From: Petrimonas mucosa
GTDB lineage: Bacteria; Bacteroidota; Bacteroidia; Bacteroidales; Dysgonomonadaceae
Direction: 5' to 3'
Length of the DNA stretch: 64,000 nt
Assembly (NCBI RefSeq): GCF_900095795.1
Contig: NZ_LT608328.1
Span: forward strand, 434,001-498,000
Shown here: piece after piece, positions 1-8,987 of the stretch
How the letters are laid out: each line of letters opens with the position of its first letter
Position numbering within the stretch: the first letter of the stretch is position 1
Notes under the pieces: model-generated
Seen by the model: only the letters and a program-made list of their open reading frames with translations
What the model was told of the DNA's origin: nothing
Databases searched by the model: none
Translations under genes and position numbers: made by a program

Positions 1-2134
1 TCAGGGTAAAGTCGGCGCCCACGTTCAACTGTTTGGTCGACTCCCATTTCAGGTTGGGATTGCCGCCAATCTGGGAAATGTAGCCAGACTGGATAGCTGA
101 TCCACCCCAAAAGAATCCCATACCTCTCAGCGGAGAGTATGTGGCATATGATCCTACAGCCTGGCTTCCAGTAACACCATATCCTCCACGAATCCTGATA
201 TTTTGGAACAGATCCTGTTCTTTCATGAATGCCTCTTCCGAAAGCCTCCATGCTAAAGAGAACGACGGGAAATAGCCCCAACGATTATCTCCCCTGAATT
301 TGGATGAACCATCTGCACGATAGTTAACCGTCAGATAATAGCGGGAGGCATAATTGTAATTAATGCGGCCGAAATATGAGCGTAAAGCATTGTCTGCCCA
401 TCCCGATCCTACTCCAATATAGGGGGCAGCCAGCCCAAGATTGTTCCAACCCACCGATTCAATGGGTAGCCTGTCAGCACTTGCCGAGAAACTTTGACCT
501 TCATACTTGGTCTGCTCGAAGCCGACCATTGCAGAAAAATCATGATTATTTGCAAATGTCTTACTATATGTCAAGAATGCATTTGTCAACCAGTTCTTGT
601 TGTCGTATGAATACTGATCTGCCCGTGGATAGAGTCTGTTATATTCGAGTGACTCAAATTCACGGGTGCCACCATTCGATAATGAGATCAATGCTTTTGC
701 ATTCAATGTGAGGTCATCGGTGATTTTAAACTGAAGGTTGCCAACTCCTGTAGCGCCATTTCCGTAGTTTCGCTGGTGTGCTTCTGTCATCAACACCGGA
801 TTCATTAACGTGCCTGATCCCACTCCCAGTGGCGTATACCTGCCATTTTCATCGTAAATCGGTACAGTTGGAGAAAAGGCTACCGCTGCCATTAAAGGTA
901 TGGCTGTCTTACTTCCCCCTTGCGACAGTTCGGGATTGAGGTTATCGTTGTGGCCTGCACTCGCCTCTACCTGTACTGTGAGTCGATTGCTGAGATCCAT
1001 ATCAACTTTGGCTTTCAACCCGTAATCGGAGGCTTCCGTATTTCTAATGGTTCCGGTGTTGTCGTTGTAGTGAGTGGTTATATGGTAGCGAATATCTTTG
1101 CTCCCTCCGGAGAAAATTACGCGATAACTCTGTGACAGACCGCTCTGCAGTATGGCATCCTGCCAATCTGTACCACCGCCGTTTTTGAATTTCTCAACCT
1201 CGGCATCAGTGAATGGATAAGCTCCAACGCTTTGGTTGAATTTTGCAAACTCATAAGCATCCATCAAATCATACCGTTTGCCAATGGTATTGATTGAGAA
1301 ATCGGAATAAAACTCCAAGGTTGGTTTCTTCTGGGATCCCCTTTTTGTTGTTACCAGGATAACTCCATTGGCTCCACGGGAGCCGTAAATTGCCGTAGCA
1401 GAAGCATCTTTTAGGATTTCAATGGATTCTATCTCATACATGTCGGGTAGTGACCCATAATTGCCATCTACCACTATCAGGGGATCGTTTGATCCCATTA
1501 ATGAATTTGCACCCCTTACACGAATGATTGGAGCTACTCCTGGAGCCGCGTTACTTTTTCTGATGGTGACTCCCGGAGCCTTTGCTGCAAGGATGGAGTT
1601 GGATGAGCTTGAAGCCATATTGATAAAGTCACGCGAAGATACCGAAGATACAGCTCCGGTCAAATCACTTTTCTTCATTGTACCGTATCCAATTGCAACT
1701 ACTTCCTGCAATGCAATGGAACTTTCAGACATCACCACATTGATGATCGTTTTGCCAGCTACCGGAATCTCCTCTGTTTCCATCCCTACAAACGAGAAGA
1801 CAAGAACCGCATTTTCCTGGACATTGATCAGCTGATACTCGCCATCGATGTTGGTTGTTGTCCCCTGATTGGTGCCTTTGACAGAAATTGTCACACCCGG
1901 GATTGTTTCTCCTGATGCATCGGTGACCCTGCCTTTGACCGATTTTGTCTGTTGCACATCGGAAATTTCATTCTTTTCCTCAGATCTGTTGCTGGTGTAA
2001 AAGCTGCTGTTCCCAGCAAATGCTTGCCCCATGGTTAACAATGTTATCAACCATACTGTGGTAATTTTTTTCATAGCTTTGGAATTACACAGTTTGTCAA
2101 ACCAGTAAATCATTTTAAAATTTTTGTTTTTCAT
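1..2134 (-). CDS. SusC/RagA-type TonB-dependent outer-membrane receptor, partial
   Basis: Outer-membrane receptor that imports glycans with a SusD lipoprotein. It is open at the left window edge, so only about the first 711 codons of an expected ~1,000 are present and the C-terminal barrel is missing. It has a signal peptide, a carboxypeptidase-regulatory-like domain (about residues 63-145, with VKGRVTDASGETIPGV) and a TonB-box-like stretch (EVVAIGYGTMKKSDLTGAVS). The plug carries the family hallmark LKDASATAIYGSRGANGVI. Two in-frame starts exist. The ATG at 2134 gives MKNKNFKMIYW plus a second hydrophobic start at 2074 (MKKITTVWLITLL). The longer form is chosen because SusC proteins often have such an N-terminal extension, but 2074 is equally possible. 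Its SusD partner must lie outside the window. Confidence 0.93.
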   Translation of the reverse strand, partial: MKNKNFKMIYWFDKLCNSKAMKKITTVWLITLLTMGQAFAGNSSFYTSNRSEEKNEISDVQQTKSVKGRVTDASGETIPGVTISVKGTNQGTTTNIDGEYQLINVQENAVLVFSFVGMETEEIPVAGKTIINVVMSESSIALQEVVAIGYGTMKKSDLTGAVSSVSSRDFINMASSSSNSILAAKAPGVTIRKSNAAPGVAPIIRVRGANSLMGSNDPLIVVDGNYGSLPDMYEIESIEILKDASATAIYGSRGANGVILVTTKRGSQKKPTLEFYSDFSINTIGKRYDLMDAYEFAKFNQSVGAYPFTDAEVEKFKNGGGTDWQDAILQSGLSQSYRVIFSGGSKDIRYHITTHYNDNTGTIRNTEASDYGLKAKVDMDLSNRLTVQVEASAGHNDNLNPELSQGGSKTAIPLMAAVAFSPTVPIYDENGRYTPLGVGSGTLMNPVLMTEAHQRNYGNGATGVGNLQFKITDDLTLNAKALISLSNGGTREFESLEYNRLYPRADQYSYDNKNWLTNAFLTYSKTFANNHDFSAMVGFEQTKYEGQSFSASADRLPIESVGWNNLGLAAPYIGVGSGWADNALRSYFGRINYNYASRYYLTVNYRADGSSKFRGDNRWGYFPSFSLAWRLSEEAFMKEQDLFQNIRIRGGYGVTGSQAVGSYATYSPLRGMGFFWGGSAIQSGYISQIGGNPNLKWESTKQLNVGADFTL

Positions 2135-2258
2135 TCGTTTTTCATTTTAGAGTATAAATAATGGACCGAGTTAGGTGTGAAATAGTATTAAATAAAAATA
2201 CAAATGGGCAGTTAATTATTTCATTTTTAAACTGTCAATGTTCCTGTCTTTCTTTCTT

Positions 2259-2269
2259 TTTTCATAGGC
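2259..2269 (-). promoter_or_regulatory. Recurrent 11-bp box upstream of susC (copy 1)
   Basis: The plus-strand sequence TTTTCATAGGC is identical to copies at 18182-18192 and 37554-37564. It ends 124 nt before the longer susC start. Read on the coding strand it is GCCTATGAAAA, preceded by a GGA-containing stretch. Function is unknown: it could be a promoter element, a leader RNA element or the start of a tiny leader peptide. Confidence 0.5.
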
Positions 2270-2384
2270 ATGATCCAAATTAATTCGTAATTAAAAAAAT
2301 CAGCTGAGGAGTGTTTTTCTACATATACTATCATCTCAATTTGTTTCACTGAATCTAACATTAGAGTTATCTCACATTAAAACT

Positions 2385-2413
2385 ACTTTATCGTTTAAGT
2401 AATAACAAACTTA
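2385..2413 (-). promoter_or_regulatory. LacI-type operator candidate with adjacent -7 element (susC-1, proximal)
   Basis: ACTTTATCGTTTAAGT at 2385-2400 is a near-perfect palindrome with a central CG. On the coding strand it lies 5 nt downstream of TAAGTTTG (2413-2406), which fits the Bacteroidetes -7 consensus TAnnTTTG. The same 16-mer recurs at 2588. No good -33 TTTG is seen at the right spacing, so the promoter part is weaker than the operator part. Confidence 0.55.
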
Positions 2414-2587
2414 AAAAAAGAGTGAGATTCCTCTATGTTTTATGAGACGTTTTTCAAAAAATTTCACTACTGGGGATATCTCCGGTACCACTTTCAAGTT
2501 TAAATATATCAATTAGTTTGTTAGTATCTAAGCTGTTGAGTTTAATATGTTAATATTTAAAAACTGCTATTCCATGGGATTCTATCA

Positions 2588-2613
2588 ACTTTATCGTTTA
2601 AGTCACAAACTTA
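2588..2613 (-). promoter_or_regulatory. LacI-type operator candidate with adjacent -7 element (susC-1, distal)
   Basis: This is an exact second copy of ACTTTATCGTTTAAGT (2588-2603). TAAGTTTG lies at 2613-2606, again directly upstream on the coding strand, with 2 nt between. The copies are 203 bp apart, suitable for co-operative or looped repressor binding. Confidence 0.58.
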
Positions 2614-2720
2614 CAATTTTTTTTAAATCGAGCGATATAGATCGATAAATTTAACACAATATAACTATGAGGCGATCGGGAACAGAAGCGGGGCAGATTG
2701 GGGTCGTCGGTGACCCCTCC

Positions 2721-4187
2721 CTACCTCACGGTAACACCATATACAAATTGGTTCATCATGATGCCCTCTTTACTGCCTATGCCAGGATTGATCTTGATAT
2801 CCTCCCGGGTCAATTTTCTGCCGTTGATCACAACATTCTCTATCAATACATTTTTGATCGCATGATTGGCATCATAGCCGAGAAATTCCATCTCTTTATG
2901 CAGTTGATAGCCGGAGTTGTTGACGGTTATGTTTTTAAATACAATATCCTCGATATGACCCCGTGCAGTATCTGTTGTCCAAACGGCCGAATTGATCCAC
3001 AACGAAGCAAACTGGACTGACTCCTCGATACGAATATTCTCGAAGCGGACATTCTTTACCGTTGCCGCATCGGTGTGATAAATACGTAGCGTCCATTCGC
3101 GTCCGTGATCGCCGATTATATCGCAGTCCTCAAATAAAACATCTTCTACATCCCGTGTGATTTCAGCTCCAATACTTAATGCATGGGCACATTCATTATA
3201 AAGTACGCATTTTCGCACATGGATACGACGAGCATCCTGAGTGACTCCCCGGTACGTTTTAACCACGATAAGATCGTCCCAAGTGCGTATAAAACAGTTT
3301 TCCACCAGAACATCAATACAAGCTGCTATGTCTATGCCGTCGGCATTAGCGCGATGGCCAAATAACTTTAAATTGTCTATATGGACATTGTTGCAATCAC
3401 GTAGAGAAACAGTCCATCCAGGTGAATTACATAATATAACTCCTTCCAATTTGAATCCATCGACGTTAACACTCATCGTACTGCTACCCCTTACACGTGA
3501 TATTGCCCCCAAGTCTACTATCCCCCTTCCACGAAAAGTAATATTTTTACCTCTCATAACGAAAATCGCTCCCTTGTTATCTTTCTCATTTTCTGATAAA
3601 ACACCTCTTACGATAGCTCCACCGGCAATATAAACGGTTTGATTGTCGCCAACAGGAACTGAGGTGATTTCATGGATTCCCGGACCAAAATAAATTACAT
3701 TTGGATCGTTCGGTTCGGGAATATCTGTTTCTTCCGGATTCACAAAGAGGTGTAAGGAACGTATATGATCGCCATTGATCTCGACCGTAACGTGTTGGGG
3801 TTTGTCAACTTCGAAAGTGAGTGTTTTGCCCTTTATCGTCGGAATAATACCGAACGAGGTAGGCAGGATCTTTGCAGATGCGATTGGATCATTAACGGTG
3901 ACATTTACTTTTGCCGGGCCTTTTTTCAAATCAAAAGAGGCAAAGCCGGCAATGTCGTACGCCGAATCTGCCAGAGCTTCAATCCCGGCTCTATGACGAC
4001 CCTGAATGTCTTCCGTACATATTCTGGTATTAAAGACAGGCACGTCGATTCCGTTTACTGAAACCCGGTATTTCTCATTCAACACTTCACCTTCGGGTGC
4101 GCTGTAAACGGTAACATCACTTTTGGAATATTTACAAGAGGAGATGCCCACGCAAATAATCAACAATAACAGAATATTTTTTTTCAT
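2721..4187 (-). CDS. GH28-like right-handed beta-helix glycosidase, lipoprotein
   Basis: Probable secreted polysaccharide hydrolase or lyase with a pectinase-like fold. A lipoprotein signal ends at Cys18 (LIICVGISSC). Residues 25-150 form an N-terminal beta-rich domain, and residues 165-470 are the beta-helix, with repeated short strands and many V/I-N-G turns. The GH28 catalytic motifs are visible in altered form: NADGID (281-286), TWDDLIVVK (302-310), AHALSIG (334-340) and LRIYH (367-371), against NTD, DD, GHG and RIK in true polygalacturonases. The Asp pair is kept, but the GHG and RIK motifs diverge, so the substrate may not be pectin. It is the last gene of the minus-strand PUL, 37 nt after the GH109-like gene. 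Confidence 0.78.
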   Translation of the reverse strand: MKKNILLLLIICVGISSCKYSKSDVTVYSAPEGEVLNEKYRVSVNGIDVPVFNTRICTEDIQGRHRAGIEALADSAYDIAGFASFDLKKGPAKVNVTVNDPIASAKILPTSFGIIPTIKGKTLTFEVDKPQHVTVEINGDHIRSLHLFVNPEETDIPEPNDPNVIYFGPGIHEITSVPVGDNQTVYIAGGAIVRGVLSENEKDNKGAIFVMRGKNITFRGRGIVDLGAISRVRGSSTMSVNVDGFKLEGVILCNSPGWTVSLRDCNNVHIDNLKLFGHRANADGIDIAACIDVLVENCFIRTWDDLIVVKTYRGVTQDARRIHVRKCVLYNECAHALSIGAEITRDVEDVLFEDCDIIGDHGREWTLRIYHTDAATVKNVRFENIRIEESVQFASLWINSAVWTTDTARGHIEDIVFKNITVNNSGYQLHKEMEFLGYDANHAIKNVLIENVVINGRKLTREDIKINPGIGSKEGIMMNQFVYGVTVR

Positions 4188-4224
4188 CTCTTATTTCTAT
4201 AATGAGGGGTTGTTGAGCCATGAA

Positions 4225-5553
4225 TTATAGTGGATTCACTATTGGCATAGGTTTTCTATCTTTCCATTTTGAACGGGTAAAGTCGGGGAAATCGACCGGT
4301 CTACTTTTGTTTAGTGCCGATTCCTCTGTCAGTTTTGTGATGATGCTCCAGGTTGCCGCATCATATACATCTATAGGAAATTCAGTCTTGTTGCGTATTG
4401 CTTCTACAAAATCTCTCATGCAGAGGTAGTCACTTCCTCCATGACCTGTTTTAGTTGCAATATCGCCATATTTTCTCCACAACGGGTGATCATATTTTTG
4501 TAAATATCTATCAATCTCCTCCCATTCATGAGGAACAGGGCTTTCATCTTCCAGATAGATCTTATTTAATGTTCCGGAATAGATACCTTTTGTTCCCTGA
4601 ATCCGATAAATGAAATCAACGGGCCTCGGACTGAGTGAATCGTAATATAGAGTAACTGTAATGCCGTTGGCTGTCTGGAGCAAAGTGCAATTGACATCAC
4701 CCGCTTTGAACTTTAACTTAGCATTGGGATGGTCTGCTCCATGGTTCTTGGCGATATAGTGATTGAGACCAAGTGATCTGCTGCTCATCGATACCAGGTA
4801 TTCGAACTTGTTGCCTCTATTTATGTCAATCCATTGGGAAACAGGGCCGATAGCATGTGTTGGATAGCGGTTGCCTGTATGGTTAAGATAACGCTCATGT
4901 GCTCTCCAGAGAAGCTCTCCTTTCTCTCCGATGGTTGCATAACGCACGTCGTGCTGATACCCTGTTTCACAGTGATTCAGCTCTCCGAACAATCCCTCCC
5001 GTACCATATTGAGTACCATCATTACGTTTCGCATGTATGCATAGTTTTCCAATAACATGCAATGCATGCCTGTTTTCTCTGCAGTTTCAACCAGTTCCCA
5101 GGCCTCATCATAGCCGTCGCACGCAGGCATTTCGGTACCTCCGTATTTACCGCCTTTCATGGCGGCAACCATTACTGGGGTATGCAGGCTCCATGGGGTT
5201 GCAGTAAAAATACCGTCAACGTTCGGGAGGTCGGCAATCTTTTTATACTCTTCTTTCCCGGTAAAACCTCTAGGCTTGGGTTGACCGGCCGACTTTACCA
5301 ATTGCTGGGCTTTTTCGACCCTCTCTGCTACAATATCGCAAACGGCAACAATCTCAACACCCTCCAGCATAAGCGCTGTCTCCAACATCGACATCCCCCT
5401 ACTTCCAACCCCTACGAATGCCAATCTTACAGGAGGTTCGGAATTATTCTTCGCAAAAATTGCCGAGTATTTTGCCGATGCCAGATAGATACCTGCTCCC
5501 GCAGTTGCTTTGATAAAATTACGACGGCTAAATTGAATATCTGTTGTCTTCAT
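4225..5553 (-). CDS. GH109-like Gfo/Idh/MocA-fold enzyme with Tat signal
   Basis: NAD-dependent oxidoreductase-fold protein, likely of the GH109 glycosidase group, which cleaves alpha-N-acetylgalactosaminides by a redox mechanism with tightly bound NAD. It has a Tat-like signal (SRRNFIK, residues 9-15, then a hydrophobic run). The Rossmann motif is VGVGSRG (47-53). GH109-type landmarks are visible: ENYAYMRNVMMV, the H/E-rich NHCETGYQHDVRY, and NRYPTHAIGPVSQWIDINRG. These fit GH109 better than a plain dehydrogenase. It lies 25 nt after the metallophosphoesterase gene in the same operon. Export by Tat fits folding with the cofactor in the cytoplasm. Substrate is inferred from the family only. 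Confidence 0.8.
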   Translation of the reverse strand: MKTTDIQFSRRNFIKATAGAGIYLASAKYSAIFAKNNSEPPVRLAFVGVGSRGMSMLETALMLEGVEIVAVCDIVAERVEKAQQLVKSAGQPKPRGFTGKEEYKKIADLPNVDGIFTATPWSLHTPVMVAAMKGGKYGGTEMPACDGYDEAWELVETAEKTGMHCMLLENYAYMRNVMMVLNMVREGLFGELNHCETGYQHDVRYATIGEKGELLWRAHERYLNHTGNRYPTHAIGPVSQWIDINRGNKFEYLVSMSSRSLGLNHYIAKNHGADHPNAKLKFKAGDVNCTLLQTANGITVTLYYDSLSPRPVDFIYRIQGTKGIYSGTLNKIYLEDESPVPHEWEEIDRYLQKYDHPLWRKYGDIATKTGHGGSDYLCMRDFVEAIRNKTEFPIDVYDAATWSIITKLTEESALNKSRPVDFPDFTRSKWKDRKPMPIVNPL

Positions 5554-5578
5554 GCTTGCTTGTTTGATGTTTATAACT

Positions 5579-6652
5579 TCATTTTCTCCTCACAAAACTA
5601 CCTGGAAAATTCAAATCTTGAATGATTTCGCCCCCATACAAACGGATCCATGAACGGAAACCTTCTTTCCCTTCAGTCAATTCGATTACACGTGCACCGT
5701 TTGGTTTCAGATCGTTATAAACGTTGTCGCACCCGCTAAACCGACCATATATGAAGAACATTTTCTTCCAATAGGTTACAAAATCGCTATTGTGATCGTG
5801 TCCAACAAATACAGCTTCAATATCCTTCATCTCCTTCATGGATACAAACATTCCTGAGTTAATTTTCGGAGAGGCAACATTCTCTCCCCGGGTTCCAATC
5901 GTTACAACACCACTTTCTTCATCTTTGAATGCTTCCTTGTGCTCTGGTAGAGGGATATGGAAAAATGCCAGCGATGGAATGGGCGTTCCTCCGTTAATCT
6001 TGGTGAACTTTTCACTATGCATCCTGTACCAGGCTATTTGATCGAAATGGATGTGTCCATAGGTGTTGGGGATATCCTCGATTGTGGCTCCGCGATTGCT
6101 GTCAAAGATATAGAACACCCGACTTATCCTGTCGCTTCCCGAAGGAGAGAGCGTTAAGAAGCAGTTGCTAACCCCATAGATGCCTTCAGTTTTTGTATTT
6201 ATGTTGTACGGTATTGACATCACAATCTCAAGCATCTCCTGACGAGATTTGTCGTACTCCTCATCATGATTCCCAAAGGCGACAGCAAAAGGGATCTTTC
6301 TTTTCGAAATCGGTTCAAGTATCTCTCTTACCGAGCGTTCGGCCGGTTCTCCGAAAATAATGTCACCGGTATGAATCACCAGGTCGGGCTTCTCCAGGTC
6401 CAACATCTGGTTTACATTCTTTAGCGCTCTTTCCGATTTTGGATTCCCGGCTATGTAGTGTGTGTCGGTTAATTGCAGAATCTTGAACTTGCCATTTTTG
6501 TTGTAAAACAGTCCTCTTTTCGTGTTGTCGACTTCTGTTGTAGATGTTTCAGAAGGTAAGATTCCTGCAAACGAATGTGTTGCAACTACTCCCGTCATAC
6601 CGGCCAGAGCGGTGCCCTTGATAAAAGTACGCCTGTTTATCTTTTTGTCCAT
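5579..6652 (-). CDS. Exported calcineurin-type metallophosphoesterase
   Basis: Binuclear-metal phosphoesterase of the calcineurin superfamily, probably periplasmic. The Tat-like signal is INRRTFIK with a following hydrophobic segment (about residues 5-29). The metal-binding motifs appear in order: DTH (63-65), TGD (95-97), GNHD (127-130), FFH (230-232) and GHDH (284-287), so the active site looks complete. The length of 357 aa is normal for the group. It lies within the PUL, between the TIM-barrel lipoprotein and the GH109-like gene, with gaps of 25-43 nt. This suggests that the target glycan, or its breakdown product, carries a phosphate ester; that is inference. Confidence 0.85.
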   Translation of the reverse strand: MDKKINRRTFIKGTALAGMTGVVATHSFAGILPSETSTTEVDNTKRGLFYNKNGKFKILQLTDTHYIAGNPKSERALKNVNQMLDLEKPDLVIHTGDIIFGEPAERSVREILEPISKRKIPFAVAFGNHDEEYDKSRQEMLEIVMSIPYNINTKTEGIYGVSNCFLTLSPSGSDRISRVFYIFDSNRGATIEDIPNTYGHIHFDQIAWYRMHSEKFTKINGGTPIPSLAFFHIPLPEHKEAFKDEESGVVTIGTRGENVASPKINSGMFVSMKEMKDIEAVFVGHDHNSDFVTYWKKMFFIYGRFSGCDNVYNDLKPNGARVIELTEGKEGFRSWIRLYGGEIIQDLNFPGSFVRRK

Positions 6653-6695
6653 AGAAACTATTTTTTCAATGATTTATACTGATTGAAATTACTTT

Positions 6696-8975
6696 TTACC
6701 ATTTTATCGCAACATTCACTCCGTCGGGATTGTTCTCAAAGCCAAGCAGGCAGGTCTTGCTGAGAGCATCCCAACTCCAGGTTGCTTCCTCTATCCTGTT
6801 CCCGTTACTGTCCGTGATGTCAACCTTTACTGGTTCAGCCGGCAACAACAGACGCATTACGTTGGTTGTGTTCAACGGACTTTTGGTGGTAAACGAGTAG
6901 CTTTTCCTGCTTCGGGTCTCGTTTTCCGTACGCGAAGCAGCAGCCAGTACCTGTGGTCTCTTTCTGTTTTCTATGCGATTGAGATCAAACAGGAATGCCT
7001 GCTCTCCCGGCTTCACCGTTTTCTCGGTCAGTACTGGCAGTTTATTGTCAAACAGATCGATAAACAATCCTTCAGCATGGTATGGATCATCGCTCACGCT
7101 CTCATTCATTACCGCAATTATATTGAAAGGTCCCCTCTCCAGGTAAAAGTTATTCTTGAATACCAATTCACCCGCATTGGCTCTCTCTTCATACATTTTC
7201 TTGACGATAGCCACATAATCGAGTTCCCCATTCTCATTCAAGACAAATTCCTTGGGATCCTTGCGTATTACGTAGACCGAGCCTTTTCCGCAGATGTATT
7301 CACCTTCTTTGGGATTCACCTCTATTCCAAGAAGTTTAAACAGGTGATCGGACGGTCTTTTGAATTGATTTTCACCTTGATTCCACCACTCCTTAATGTT
7401 TTGAAACGGGTCGGTATCCCTTGAGCTGTAAACGATGACTCCTCCATCTCTTACCCAATTGGCCAGATATGTATGTGATTCTGCCGATAAGGGTTTGAGG
7501 TTTGAATATGACATGAGCAAAACTCGTGTATCTGCCCATGTTTCAGGATAGGATACGTTCTCAATGTGTAATATTTTTACAGGTACTCCCCGTTTCAGGA
7601 AGGGAAGTGCTTCTCCGTAGAAATTGGAGAGCTGGGGATCGTCATAACCTTCAATTGGATCAGGTGCCCTTTGGAACATCATTGAATTGGCCATCAGGAC
7701 GGAAATGCCATGCGAACCGGAGAGCTTATTGGAGGATAGCGGCATCTCATTCAATGAGTTGATCATTACCTGCATTTGGGTTGAGTAGAAGCGAGGAATG
7801 AGTTCCTTCTTGTCTTTATCAGCGTTCTCTGGGTCAATCAATTCCATATTGCGTGATCCTGAGATCCCTGTACCCCGTTTAAAGTGGGCACTGGTGTAAT
7901 AAAGTTTTTCATAAATACGGTCCGGCCAAGGCATTACCTCGTAACTGTTGATCTGAGGAAAGAGAAGTTGCGCAGTAAATGTAGCTTCATAGTTCTGCTT
8001 GTAGTATGGCCAATCAAATTCCCTGTCTTCAATGGGGTCTGTAAGAAAGAATAATTTGCGACCGGTAGGCGCCGTCATGGCCTCCATGCAGCCATACTCC
8101 AGATAGGCTGTTTCAAATACCCGTTCAGCCAATTTCCCGTTGAAATAGTTCGGTTCGGCAGAGGTGCCGGTCCATACCTGTGCAATATATCCGTCAACAT
8201 TGGGGAGTGAGGCCAAACTTGCTTCAGGGCTTACAATCATCCATTGTGCATAATTGACCAGTGAGTGAGTGGGAACATAACAGCGGATATTCATCCCTTT
8301 ACTCTTGCCGTACTCCTTTGCATATGTAAAACATTCATCCAGTGCCTTGTAGTACATGTGATACTTGAGCTTGTTGGACAGATAAGTATTTTCGGCAGAG
8401 GTATGCTGGGGTCTCCAATCGAAACCGTAGTAATCTTTCCATGCTTTCTTGAAAGATTCACTATAGCCGGCAGCGGCCCAGAACTCGGGCTCTTCCAGAT
8501 AAATGGCATCTATTCCTGCATCGATTACCCGCTTAATATGGACCTCTTTCAGATATCTTAAAAAGTTTTCAGTTGGAACAATATAGGGTGTCGAACCTCT
8601 GCTTCCATGCCAGATAGTGTCTCCCTGTCGATTGACCTGTCCTTCGTCCCAATGTTCAACTCCGTCCCATTCCCCATGGAAATAGGGCCTGTAGTTGCCT
8701 CCCCAGGCGATGCCGGTCATGAAATGTGTGATATATCCACGATCACACCAACTTTGCACCCTCTGCTCGAATGTCATTTTTTCATTGTCACTGGCGCCAT
8801 AGACAATGGCGATATCTGCCCGGATATCGGTCACAGGCTTCCAGTGGCTACTCGTCTGAAAAGCTGTTTTCTCACCTCGGCGATTAACCGTATTGGATAA
8901 TTCCTTTTGTGAACAAGCTGTAATGCCGATTAATAGTAACGTATAAATTAACGTTAAGCATGAATTGTACTTCAT
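6696..8975 (-). CDS. Putative TIM-barrel glycosidase lipoprotein, family not recognised
   Basis: Not assigned to a named family. A lipoprotein signal ends at Cys21 (LIGITAC). Residues 50-400 look like an alpha/beta barrel: W-, Y- and G-rich strands, AGIDAIYLEEPEFW at 153-166 (a Glu-rich strand end of the kind that supplies catalytic acids), and later VPTHSL and DGYIAQVW. Residues 455-525 resemble the class I glutamine-amidotransferase-like or beta-galactosidase trimerisation fold (ADTRVLLMSYSNLKPLSAES, then WVRDGGVIVYSS). The C-terminus (660-759) looks beta-rich. The order barrel, GATase-like, beta domain recalls GH42-type and related enzymes, so a glycoside hydrolase is plausible. It sits mid-operon in the PUL. 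Confidence is high that it is a gene, low for the reaction. Confidence 0.7.
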   Translation of the reverse strand: MKYNSCLTLIYTLLLIGITACSQKELSNTVNRRGEKTAFQTSSHWKPVTDIRADIAIVYGASDNEKMTFEQRVQSWCDRGYITHFMTGIAWGGNYRPYFHGEWDGVEHWDEGQVNRQGDTIWHGSRGSTPYIVPTENFLRYLKEVHIKRVIDAGIDAIYLEEPEFWAAAGYSESFKKAWKDYYGFDWRPQHTSAENTYLSNKLKYHMYYKALDECFTYAKEYGKSKGMNIRCYVPTHSLVNYAQWMIVSPEASLASLPNVDGYIAQVWTGTSAEPNYFNGKLAERVFETAYLEYGCMEAMTAPTGRKLFFLTDPIEDREFDWPYYKQNYEATFTAQLLFPQINSYEVMPWPDRIYEKLYYTSAHFKRGTGISGSRNMELIDPENADKDKKELIPRFYSTQMQVMINSLNEMPLSSNKLSGSHGISVLMANSMMFQRAPDPIEGYDDPQLSNFYGEALPFLKRGVPVKILHIENVSYPETWADTRVLLMSYSNLKPLSAESHTYLANWVRDGGVIVYSSRDTDPFQNIKEWWNQGENQFKRPSDHLFKLLGIEVNPKEGEYICGKGSVYVIRKDPKEFVLNENGELDYVAIVKKMYEERANAGELVFKNNFYLERGPFNIIAVMNESVSDDPYHAEGLFIDLFDNKLPVLTEKTVKPGEQAFLFDLNRIENRKRPQVLAAASRTENETRSRKSYSFTTKSPLNTTNVMRLLLPAEPVKVDITDSNGNRIEEATWSWDALSKTCLLGFENNPDGVNVAIKW

Positions 8976-8987
8976 CTCTATCTTTCT

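Larger units (their letters stand above)
2135..2720. other. Intergenic regulatory region upstream of the first susC
   Basis: A 586-base AT-rich stretch between the GH28-like gene and the partial susC. It holds no gene. It contains the TTTTCATAGGC box at 2259-2269, two CG-centred palindromes at 2385-2400 and 2588-2603 each with a -7-like promoter element, and a short GC-rich hairpin at 2700-2717 just past the stop codon of the GH28-like gene. Confidence 0.7.

Noticed and set aside
2700-2717. GGGGTC/GACCCC hairpin as a terminator of the GH28-like gene
   Set aside because: Only a 6-bp stem and no T-run on the minus strand; noted in the intergenic description but not called.
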